From Mariprofundus erugo (GTDB lineage Bacteria; Pseudomonadota; Zetaproteobacteria; Mariprofundales; Mariprofundaceae): a stretch of DNA of 64,000 bases. The DNA lies in assembly GCF_005818865.1 (NCBI RefSeq), contig NZ_VBRY01000009.1, forward strand, positions 62,001-126,000, given 5' to 3'. The position numbers and the translations under genes are program-made. Positions 57,399 through 64,000 of the stretch are shown piece by piece (position 1 is the first letter of the stretch; the number at the start of each line of letters is the position of its first letter). The notes beneath the pieces were generated by a model. That model worked only from the letters and a program-made list of their open reading frames with translations. It had not been told where the DNA came from and searched no databases.

Positions 57399-57474
57399 CA
57401 TAAGACCTGTTTCCTCTGCATTCCCTGTGGTTACAGAAAGCACGGATGTGACCGGTGCTTCCATAGACTCTGTG

Positions 57475-57504
57475 GCAACGGCAAAACCACGCTTCTGCCG
57501 TTGC
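57475..57504 (-). other. Intercistronic hairpin between cysK and moeB-like gene
   Basis: A perfect 9-bp stem (GCAACGGCA/TGCCGTTGC) with a 12-base loop, without a T-tract. It is one of several hairpins at gene junctions of this operon. Confidence 0.6.
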
Positions 57505-57559
57505 TTGCTGATGATGGCAGGTGCCAGTCAATCAGCCTCTTGTTCTCGTTATACCAGCG

Positions 57560-58492
57560 TTAAATTTCGATACCCTTAAACAAATCAGTCGACATATAGC
57601 GTTCCGCCATGGAAGGCAGAATCACCACAATGCGTTTACCCTTCATCTCGGGACGGGCAGCCACCTTCAGCGCGGCTGTCACAGCTGCGCCGGAAGAGAT
57701 ACCGCCCGGGATACCCTCTTCACTGGAAAGGCGGCGGGCCATCTCAATCGCTTCCTCATTGGTGACCTGCTCAACACCATCGAGAATGGCAACATTCAGA
57801 TTCTTCGGAATAAAACCGGCACCGATCCCCTGAATCTTGTGCGGACCGGGAGCACCACCTGAAATCACCGGTGATGCAGCCGGCTCCACCGCAAACGCCT
57901 TAAGATCCGGATTCCGCTCTTTCAGCACTTCGGCCGTACCGCTGATGGTGCCGCCGGTACCCACGCCGGCGACGATGGCATCCACACGGCCATCGGTATC
58001 ACGCCAGATCTCTTCTGCTGTGGTTTTGCGATGAATCGCCGGATTGGCAGGGTTCTCAAACTGCTGCGGCATAAACGCCCCCTCGGTAGAGGCGGCAATC
58101 TCGCCGGCTTTGGCAATAGCGCCCTTCATACCCAGTTCGGCAGGTGTCAGCACAAGCTCGGCTCCAAGCAGCTTCAACAGCTTGCGGCGCTCAAGACTCA
58201 TCGACTCGGGCATGGTCAGGATACAGCGATAGCCCTTGGCACGGGCCACAAATGCCAGCGCAATACCGGTATTGCCCGAGGTAGGCTCAACAATAACGCC
58301 ACCCTCTTGCAGGCGACCATCCGCCTCGGCGGCCTCAATCATGGCCCGGCCGATACGATCCTTTACAGAGTTAAGCGGGTTGTAAAACTCGCACTTTACA
58401 ACAATCTCCGCCCCAAGCTCAGCCCCGATCCGGTTGAGTCTGATCAGCGGGGTATCACCAATGGTTTCCGCCGCATTATTGTATATTGCCAT
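57560..58492 (-). CDS. cysK: Cysteine synthase A
   Basis: This 310-residue PLP enzyme makes cysteine from O-acetylserine and a sulfur donor. The PLP lysine is in [11 protein letters not shown] near 42, [11 protein letters not shown] binds substrate, and [15 protein letters not shown] binds the PLP phosphate. It is CysK-like in length and motif. Clustering with a sulfur carrier and its activating enzyme leaves open use of protein thiocarboxylate, as in CysM/CysO of Mycobacterium. AAAGGAG precedes the ATG, with hairpins just upstream. Confidence 0.94.
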   Translation of the reverse strand: MAIYNNAAETIGDTPLIRLNRIGAELGAEIVVKCEFYNPLNSVKDRIGRAMIEAAEADGRLQEGGVIVEPTSGNTGIALAFVARAKGYRCILTMPESMSLERRKLLKLLGAELVLTPAELGMKGAIAKAGEIAASTEGAFMPQQFENPANPAIHRKTTAEEIWRDTDGRVDAIVAGVGTGGTISGTAEVLKERNPDLKAFAVEPAASPVISGGAPGPHKIQGIGAGFIPKNLNVAILDGVEQVTNEEAIEMARRLSSEEGIPGGISSGAAVTAALKVAARPEMKGKRIVVILPSMAERYMSTDLFKGIEI

Positions 58493-58513
58493 ATCGCACT
58501 CCTTTATGGGATC

Positions 58514-58545
58514 GCTGATTTTTGCCAGGAGGGCAATAAATCAGC
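58514..58545 (-). other. Long hairpin just upstream of cysK
   Basis: The arms GCTGATTTTTGCC and GGCAATAAATCAGC pair over 13 bases with a single bulge. On the minus strand it lies immediately ahead of the cysK Shine-Dalgarno and has no T-tract, so it may shield or stabilise the cysK part of the mRNA. Confidence 0.65.
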
Positions 58546-58578
58546 AACGCCTTACCTGCCACGGGACACATATCGATA

Positions 58579-58597
58579 CCGCACCATGATTGTGCGG
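58579..58597 (-). other. Hairpin after the NIL-domain gene
   Basis: A perfect 6-bp stem (CCGCAC/GTGCGG) with a 7-base loop lies 10 bases after the NIL gene stop. No T-tract follows. Confidence 0.45.
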
Positions 58598-58606
58598 CGC
58601 ATACCA

Positions 58607-58852
58607 TTACCCTTCGATGACGTTCTGCTCGATCGGTTCAACATGGACACCCTGCTCACCCAGCCACTGCACAGCAGCCTCGATATCCTCGCTCTTACCC
58701 TCAAGTTCGAGGCCAACCAGCCCCATGTTCTCACGCACCTCGGCCGTACGGATATTGGTGATCACATCAAATGCACGACCCAGCTTCCAGATCACAGGTT
58801 CTGTCACATTCTGCTGATTAAACGTCAGATATACGCGTAACTTCATCTTCAC
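58607..58852 (-). CDS. NIL-domain (ferredoxin-like) protein
   Basis: The 81-residue stand-alone NIL domain reads as the beta-alpha-beta fold: KLRVYLTFNQQNVTEPVIWK, then DVITNIRTAEVRENMGLVGL and a C-terminal VQWLGEQGVHVEPI. NIL domains occur at the end of the methionine transporter ATPase MetN, where they bind methionine, and beside genes of anaerobic homocysteine synthesis. Its place under a SAM riboswitch between the sulfur carrier and cysK agrees with a sulfur amino acid role, either sensing or sulfur transfer. Confidence 0.88.
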   Translation of the reverse strand: MKMKLRVYLTFNQQNVTEPVIWKLGRAFDVITNIRTAEVRENMGLVGLELEGKSEDIEAAVQWLGEQGVHVEPIEQNVIEG

Positions 58853-58874
58853 ACCTCACTCATTTGATTCAGCA

Positions 58875-58898
58875 GCCCCGGCTGGCGACAACCGGGGC
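58875..58898 (-). other. Intercistronic hairpin between sulfur carrier and NIL genes
   Basis: A perfect 7-bp stem (GCCCCGG/CCGGGGC) with a 10-base loop fills the 63-base gap. No T-tract follows. Confidence 0.55.
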
Positions 58899-58915
58899 CG
58901 ACTGGAACATGGCTG

Positions 58916-59194
58916 TCAGCAGCCACCGGCAATGGCAGGAACGATAGAAACCTCGTCACCACTTTTCAGCGCGGTTGCACGTCCCTGAAGAAAACGGACA
59001 TCTTCATCATTGACGTAAACATTGACAAAGCGACGGATCTCGCCGGCATCATCACAAAGACGTGCCTTCAGGCCAGGGTGAGCTGCTTCAATGTTTTCAA
59101 TCAGTTCACCAATATTTGTCGCCTCAACCGCAACCTCATCCGCACCAGCGGTCAGCTTGCGCAACGGGGTAGGAATACGAACAGTTACACTCAT
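58916..59194 (-). CDS. MoaD/ThiS-like sulfur carrier ending Gly-Gly-Cys
   Basis: The 92-residue ubiquitin-fold protein matches the MoaD/CysO type: [34 protein letters not shown] and the final [15 protein letters not shown]. Carriers of this family form a thiocarboxylate on a terminal Gly-Gly. Here a Cys follows the Gly-Gly, so it must be trimmed before activation or it works differently. In Wolinella HcyS a single extra residue is removed by a JAMM protease; none is encoded in this window. The MoeB-like enzyme three genes downstream is the expected activator. Confidence 0.9.
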   Translation of the reverse strand: MSVTVRIPTPLRKLTAGADEVAVEATNIGELIENIEAAHPGLKARLCDDAGEIRRFVNVYVNDEDVRFLQGRATALKSGDEVSIVPAIAGGC

Positions 59195-59253
59195 TTATCA
59201 CTCCTGTGTTTATCAGTTAAATTTCAATCCATACAGCCGTCCGGGGACAGCCG

Positions 59254-60492
59254 TTACTTCACACCATCCGCCTCGGCCAGGATATCGAACTCTTTCAGGC
59301 TTGCGGAGATAATACGTGGCTTGTCGATGGCATCCACCACCGCCTCCTGCGTCTTCAGGCCGTTACCGGTAATGCAGAGCACAATAGACTCATCGCGCGG
59401 CAGCTTGCCGGATTCAATCATCTTCCTGGCACAACCCAGCGTCACACCACCGGCTGTTTCAGCGAAGATACCTTCGGTTTCAGCCAGCAGACGCATCGCT
59501 GCCACGACCTCTTCATCCGACACATCCTCAGCCCAGCCGCCGGTCTCACGAATCACGCGATTGGCATAATAGCCATCGGCGGGATTACCAATCGCCAGTG
59601 ACTTGGCAATGGTCTTCGCACGCACAGGGTGAATCAGATCCGAGCCCTCTTTCACCGATTTTGCAATCGGTGAGCAACCGGTGGCCTGCGCGCCATAAAT
59701 TGCCGTGCCGTTATCCTCGACCAGACCAAGCTTGATAAATTCATTGATCGATTTGGCCACCTTGGTGCACAGAGAACCGGATGCCATCGGCACCACCACA
59801 TGCTTCGGCGCTTTCCAGCCCAGCTGCTCCATCATTTCATAACCGAGAGACTTGGAGCCTTCCGCGTAAAATGGACGCACATTGACGTTGACAAATGCCC
59901 AGCCGTATTTTCCGGCCACTTCCGAGCACAGACGGTTCACATCATCATACTCACCGGTAATGCCGATAATTTTGGTACCGAAAATGCCTGCACCCAATAC
60001 CTTGCCCTGTTCCAGGTCATGCGGAATAAACACATAGGACTCAAGCCCTGCTGCCGCTGCATTGGCTGCAACAGAACCGGCCAGATTACCGGTCGAGGCA
60101 CAGGCCACCGTTTTGAAACCGAACTCGACAGCCTTGGAGAGGGCAACAGAAACCACACGATCCTTGAATGAAAGGGTTGGGTAGCAGACAGAGTCATTCT
60201 TGATGTAAAGCTCGGAAACACCCAGCGCTTTCTCAAGATTTTTCGCCCGCACCAGTGGCGTAAAACCATTCTGGACACCCACAGTCGGCTCACCGTTGAT
60301 CGGCAACAGCTCTTTATAGCGCCACATCGTCTGCGGACGTGACTCGATCAACTCACGGGTAAAGAAGCCTTCCAGCTTTTCATAGTCATAGACCACTTCC
60401 AGAGGACCAAAACAGAACTCACAGACATGGGTGGGCTGAATCTCGTATTCCTGGCCACACTCACGGCACTTCAGGGCGCGAACAATGTTCAT
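59254..60492 (-). CDS. thrC: Threonine synthase with zinc-ribbon N-terminus
   Basis: This 412-residue PLP enzyme normally converts O-phosphohomoserine to threonine. An N-terminal zinc ribbon (CRECGQEYEIQPTHVCEFC) marks the archaeal/plant-like type. The PLP lysine is in PTLSFKDRVVSVALS near 108, with ACASTGNLAGSVAANAAAAG binding phosphate. As first gene after a SAM riboswitch in a sulfur operon, its control by SAM is unexpected for a pure threonine enzyme. A role at the threonine/methionine branch, or as a sulfur-using paralogue, is possible. Confidence 0.92.
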   Translation of the reverse strand: MNIVRALKCRECGQEYEIQPTHVCEFCFGPLEVVYDYEKLEGFFTRELIESRPQTMWRYKELLPINGEPTVGVQNGFTPLVRAKNLEKALGVSELYIKNDSVCYPTLSFKDRVVSVALSKAVEFGFKTVACASTGNLAGSVAANAAAAGLESYVFIPHDLEQGKVLGAGIFGTKIIGITGEYDDVNRLCSEVAGKYGWAFVNVNVRPFYAEGSKSLGYEMMEQLGWKAPKHVVVPMASGSLCTKVAKSINEFIKLGLVEDNGTAIYGAQATGCSPIAKSVKEGSDLIHPVRAKTIAKSLAIGNPADGYYANRVIRETGGWAEDVSDEEVVAAMRLLAETEGIFAETAGGVTLGCARKMIESGKLPRDESIVLCITGNGLKTQEAVVDAIDKPRIISASLKEFDILAEADGVK

Positions 60493-60529
60493 CTATTTAT
60501 CTCCATGGGCGGCTTCCACAGCAGGAAAT

Positions 60530-60559
60530 AAAAAAGCCTCCGCGATATAAGCGAAGGCT
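60530..60559 (-). terminator. Riboswitch expression-platform terminator
   Basis: On the minus strand, AGCCTTCGC pairs with GCGGAGGCT (one G-T pair) across a 7-base loop, followed by six T. It lies between the SAM aptamer and thrC. Its 5' arm and loop (60542-60553) can instead pair with the aptamer P1 3' strand. Confidence 0.9.
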
Positions 60560-60598
60560 GGTCAGAGCAATGCACACAAAGGCATCAAACGAACAACC

Positions 60599-60724
60599 CG
60601 CTTTTATCGCTCCCTCAAGGTTTCCCTCTCAGGCAGGCATTGGCACCATATTCCAGAAACGAGGTCTCTGGCCGGTTGCCGCGGTTTCACAGGGCCTGCA
60701 CCCTCCACCGCTCTTGATAAAGCC
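60599..60724 (-). promoter_or_regulatory. SAM-I riboswitch aptamer
   Basis: The minus-strand sequence carries the SAM-I (S-box) core in order: TTATCAAGAG, GGTGGAGGG, GGCCC-TGTGAAACC, CGGCAACC and GGTGCCAATGCCTGCC. It closes with a P1 formed by CTTTATC and GATAAAAG. The P1 3' segment at 60599-60610 is complementary over 12 bases, with one mismatch, to 60542-60553 in the downstream terminator. With SAM bound P1 forms and the terminator folds; without SAM the antiterminator wins. It should therefore switch off thrC and the sulfur genes when SAM is high. Confidence 0.93.
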
Positions 60725-60744
60725 GGATTAAAATTTGTGGCGCC

Positions 60745-60772
60745 ATTATGTGCCTCTCTTCACAAAACGCAA
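60745..60772 (-). promoter_or_regulatory. Probable promoter of the SAM-riboswitch operon
   Basis: On the minus strand, CATAAT (60745-60750) lies 16 bases after TTGCGT (60767-60772). Transcription would begin around 60738, shortly before the aptamer. Confidence 0.5.
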
Positions 60773-60807
60773 GCACTGCAAATTCATGATCACTGCCCGC
60801 CCCTGTC

Positions 60808-63522
60808 TCAACGGCGTATCACCGGCCGGGAAAAGCGGCGCAAGGCAAGCTTCTCCAGCTCCACCAGCACAAACACCGATGAGGCCACCACCAGCACCCG
60901 CAACCAGGCCGATGCATCCATCGCGGCAGTATCGAACAGCGCCTGCATCGGCGGCAAATAGGTAAAGGCAAACTGGAACAGCAGCAGGATGGCAACAGCA
61001 TAAAGCGCATAGCGATTGCCGGTTATACCCTCCCGGGTCAGTGACGAAGCCAGCAGATAACGGGCACTGAACAGATAAAAAATCTCAAACATCACCAGGG
61101 TATTCACCGCCACCGTTCGCGCCAGCTCGATCGGGGCACCATGCCCCCGCTCCCAGACAAACAGACCGAAGGTACCGGCCACCAGAATCAGTGAAACAAA
61201 CAGAATGCGCCAGACCAGAAATCCGGACAACAGTGGCTCAAGCGGATCGCGCGGCGGACGCTGCATAACACCGCGCTCAGCCGGTTCAAAGGCCAGTGCC
61301 AGTGCCAGCGTCACAGCTGTAATCATATTCACCCAGAGAATCTGCACCGGCGTGATCGGCAACATGCGCCCCATCACGATGGCCGCAATAAGGGTCAGCG
61401 CCTCCCCGCCGTTGGTCGGCAGGATAAACAGAATCGACTTTTTCAGATTATCATAAACCGTCCGCCCCTCCTCAACCGCATGCGCAATCGAGGCGAAGTT
61501 ATCATCGGCCAGCACCATTTCGGCCGATTCCCTGGCCACCTCGGTCCCCTTCAGCCCCATGGCCACCCCGACATCAGCCCGCTTCAGTGCCGGCGCATCA
61601 TTGACGCCGTCACCGGTCATACAGACAACGGCCCCCGTCGCCTGCAAGGCACTGACCAGTTGCAACTTCTGCTCCGGCGATACCCTGGCAAACACATCCG
61701 ATCGCAATACCGCATCGCGCAACTGCTCCGCATCCATGTCGTCCAGGGCGGAGCCGGTGATCGCGGTCATACCATCACCAATGCCCATGCGCGCACCGAT
61801 CGCACAAGCCGTGACCGCATGGTCGCCGGTAATCATTTTCACCCGGATCCCCGCCTGCTGACAGCTCCGCACCGCCCGAATCGCCTCATCGCGTGGCGGA
61901 TCAATCATCCCCGCCACACCCAACAGTGTCAGGCCGCATTCAACATCGCGAAACGTCAGACTTACCTGATCGGGCCGGACCTGCACAAACGCCATGGCAA
62001 GCAGGCGCTGGCCATCGCGCGCCATGGTGGCCAGGGATGCATCCCAGAAGTCCCTGTCAAGCAGCTGATCCTCCCCTCCCACACGCTGCAGGGCACACAT
62101 ATCCAGCACCCGCTCGGGTGCCCCTTTCAGATAAACAAAGCGATGGCCGGCATGATCATGATGCAATGTGGCCATAAACCGGTGCTGTGATTCAAATGGA
62201 ATGACATCAATACGTGGAAACTGGGCTGCTGTATAATCATGCTCAAGCCCGGCCTTGCGCGCCATGGTCACCAGGGCGGCTTCCGTCGGATCGCCCTGAA
62301 TGCACCACTCGCCATTCACCTCATCCAGTACGGCATCATTACACAGCAGTGCCGCCTGAGCCAATTCGCGTAACAGCGGCAAGCTTTCAACCGTCACCTC
62401 CTCACCCTTAAGCATAAACGAGCCATGCGGCGCATAACCGCTGCCACTGACATCGCAAATACCGGCCGCCGTGGCAATCGACTGCACCGTCATTTCATTG
62501 CGGGTCAGGGTGCCGGTTTTATCCGAACAGATCACGGAAACCGAGCCGAGCGTCTCCACCGCCGGCAGCCTGCGTATAATCGCATGTTTGGCGGCCATAC
62601 ACTGCACACCGATCGCCAGCGTAATGGTCATGATCGCCGGTAGCCCTTCCGGAATACCGGCCACGGCCAGACCGACACCGGCAAGAAACATGTCACTGGC
62701 CGCATAGCCGTGGAATCCGATCCCATAGGCAAAGGTCGCCACGGCAATCGCCGTAATCGCCAGCGTCAGGCGAGCGGCAAAAAGATCCATCTGTCTGAGC
62801 AGCGGCGTAGCCAGTTGCTCCACCTCGCCCAGCATGCCGCTGATACAGCCGATCTCGGTGCGATCACCGGTAGCGACCACCACCCCCATCCCCTGACCAC
62901 AGCTGACCAGTGTCCCCGAATAGGCCATACAGCTGCGATCGCCGATCACAGCATGTTCAGCCACCGCAGCGACCGTTTTTTCCACCGGCACCGACTCACC
63001 GGTCAACATCGCCTCATCGATGTGCAGCTCCCGCACCCGGAACATCCGCATATCAGCCGGCACCTTGTCGCCGGATTGCAGTTGCACCACATCACCTGGA
63101 ACCAGTTGCCCGGCCGGCACACTGATCAACCGGCCATTGCGCCTGACCATCGCCTGCCCGGAGAGCAGCTGCCGGATCGCATCCAGCGCCTTCTCCGCCT
63201 TGCCCTCCTGAATAAAACCGATCCATGCATTGATCAACACCACACCCGCGATGACGCTGCAATCCAGCCAGTGCCCTAAAAAAGCCGTCACCAGAGCCGC
63301 TACCAGCAGAACATGGATAAGTACATTGTGAAACTGGGCGAGCAGACGGACCACGGCACTGCGCCGCTTTGCAGGCTTCAGATGATTGGCTCCATAGTGC
63401 TGCAGTCGCTGTTGTGCTGCCTGCTCCGACAAGCCGTCAGCCGATGCATCCAGCAGCGTAAATACTGCCTCCACATCCTGTCCGTGCCATAAAACGGCAG
63501 CGACGCTGCGCTCACCTGTCAT
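60808..63522 (-). CDS. P2-type cation-transporting ATPase
   Basis: The 904-residue pump has the cation ATPase N-domain, the actuator motif MLTGESVPVEK, PEGLP in the fourth helix (as in Ca2+ pumps), the phosphorylation site CSDKTGTLTRNE, KGAPERVLDMC in the nucleotide domain, MITGDH and MTGDGVNDAPALKRADVG. About ten membrane helices are present. It belongs to the P2A/P2-like group; Ca2+ is the likeliest ion but Mn2+ or Na+ cannot be excluded. It is transcribed alone, upstream of the SAM-riboswitch operon on the same strand. Confidence 0.93.
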   Translation of the reverse strand: MTGERSVAAVLWHGQDVEAVFTLLDASADGLSEQAAQQRLQHYGANHLKPAKRRSAVVRLLAQFHNVLIHVLLVAALVTAFLGHWLDCSVIAGVVLINAWIGFIQEGKAEKALDAIRQLLSGQAMVRRNGRLISVPAGQLVPGDVVQLQSGDKVPADMRMFRVRELHIDEAMLTGESVPVEKTVAAVAEHAVIGDRSCMAYSGTLVSCGQGMGVVVATGDRTEIGCISGMLGEVEQLATPLLRQMDLFAARLTLAITAIAVATFAYGIGFHGYAASDMFLAGVGLAVAGIPEGLPAIMTITLAIGVQCMAAKHAIIRRLPAVETLGSVSVICSDKTGTLTRNEMTVQSIATAAGICDVSGSGYAPHGSFMLKGEEVTVESLPLLRELAQAALLCNDAVLDEVNGEWCIQGDPTEAALVTMARKAGLEHDYTAAQFPRIDVIPFESQHRFMATLHHDHAGHRFVYLKGAPERVLDMCALQRVGGEDQLLDRDFWDASLATMARDGQRLLAMAFVQVRPDQVSLTFRDVECGLTLLGVAGMIDPPRDEAIRAVRSCQQAGIRVKMITGDHAVTACAIGARMGIGDGMTAITGSALDDMDAEQLRDAVLRSDVFARVSPEQKLQLVSALQATGAVVCMTGDGVNDAPALKRADVGVAMGLKGTEVARESAEMVLADDNFASIAHAVEEGRTVYDNLKKSILFILPTNGGEALTLIAAIVMGRMLPITPVQILWVNMITAVTLALALAFEPAERGVMQRPPRDPLEPLLSGFLVWRILFVSLILVAGTFGLFVWERGHGAPIELARTVAVNTLVMFEIFYLFSARYLLASSLTREGITGNRYALYAVAILLLFQFAFTYLPPMQALFDTAAMDASAWLRVLVVASSVFVLVELEKLALRRFSRPVIRR

Positions 63523-63642
63523 GTGTCTCTCCCGTCAGGAGGAAACATCCACCCGGGTGGATGGATCATAGCACAGCGGATAGCGGGATGGCGCTGTATT
63601 TATTCAGCGCGTGCGCAGCAACCGGGAGAGCAGTCCATCGCC

Positions 63643-64000
63643 CTAAAACAGATCGACATCACTGTTGACCGCCTGTTTTGTCAGAATTCCGTCAGCGATT
63701 AACTGTGCATAGTTGCAGGTACGATTGCGCCCCGATTCCTTGGCATAATAGAGCGCCTGATCGGCCGACTCGAGTACGGCCTCGGGAAAGTCCCTGAGTG
63801 ATATTTTTTCATAGCCGATACTGACCGTAATATGCCCCAGCTGGGGAAATTCAAAGGCCGCAACCGTATTACGAAACCGTTCCAGCACCAGCCAGGCGAA
63901 CTCGGCGGCAATAGGCTCCAGTACAACCACAAACTCCTCGCCACCGAAGCGGAACAACAGATCCGTGGCCCGGAAGCTTTTGCGCATCAACTGCGACAAT
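63643..64000 (-). CDS. Diguanylate cyclase (GGDEF) C-terminal part, partial
   Basis: The frame is open to the right window edge, so the N-terminal sensor portion is missing. The visible 119 or so residues are the end of a GGDEF domain: RFGGEEFVVVLE is the signature active-site loop (GGEEF), followed by VTVSIG-like ITVSIGYE and ADQALYYAKESGRNR. The GGEEF form is compatible with an active cyclase making cyclic di-GMP. A short tail of 25 residues follows the domain. Confidence 0.93.
   Translation of the reverse strand, partial: LSQLMRKSFRATDLLFRFGGEEFVVVLEPIAAEFAWLVLERFRNTVAAFEFPQLGHITVSIGYEKISLRDFPEAVLESADQALYYAKESGRNRTCNYAQLIADGILTKQAVNSDVDLF

Overview
This 64 kb window is chromosomal DNA of a Gram-negative proteobacterium. 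It carries LapA/LapB, IHF-beta, an arginine-type EF-P with its modifier EarP, and the gene order pheA-hisC-tyrA-aroA-cmk-rpsA-ihfB-lapA-lapB-pyrF seen in gammaproteobacteria and relatives. A SAM-I type riboswitch and an internally fused sulfite reductase fit a deep-branching group such as Zetaproteobacteria, but that placement is inference only.

Bases 1-8580 are an integrated element, with all genes on the minus strand. A P4-type tyrosine integrase sits at the right edge beside the groESL terminator. It is followed by an unrecognised 280-residue protein, an AlpA-like regulator, a chain of tiny overlapping phage-satellite genes, and a type I restriction-modification operon (hsdM, hsdS, hsdR). 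hsdR runs off the left edge.

Bases 8600-17870 are ordinary housekeeping genes: groEL/groES with a sigma-32-like promoter, the RNA helicase dbpA, a YehS-like protein, a creatininase-family gene with two small partners, thiI, efp/earP and tRNA-Asn(GTT). Bases 18148-28092 hold a plus-strand signalling cluster: a CHASE2 Ser/Thr kinase, a PP2C phosphatase, a FIST sensor and two large hybrid histidine kinases. Bases 28094-31149 hold a polyphosphate kinase 2, a Na/Pi cotransporter with a PhoU-like tail and a coiled-coil protein.

Bases 31263-40885 are the aromatic amino acid/ribosomal S1/LapAB operon. Bases 41059-46586 carry ispH, a peroxiredoxin, coaBC, dut, an isolated pilP-like gene, nth and ribF. 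Bases 46776-48932 encode a large lipoprotein with a duplicated C-terminal domain.

Bases 49042-60772 are the most distinctive part and form two adjacent sulfur operons. The first is sir (sulfite/nitrite reductase fused to a TusA-like domain), then a radical SAM-SLC13 transporter fusion, cysD and cysN, ending in a terminator. The second is a SAM-I riboswitch with a visible antiterminator/terminator, thrC, a MoaD/ThiS-like sulfur carrier ending Gly-Gly-Cys, a NIL-domain protein, cysK and a MoeB/ThiF-like activating enzyme, ending in a second terminator. Together they suggest sulfate uptake and activation, sulfite reduction and thiocarboxylate-based sulfur transfer to Cys and possibly Met, shut down by SAM. 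The window closes with a P2-type cation ATPase and the C-terminal half of a GGDEF protein.
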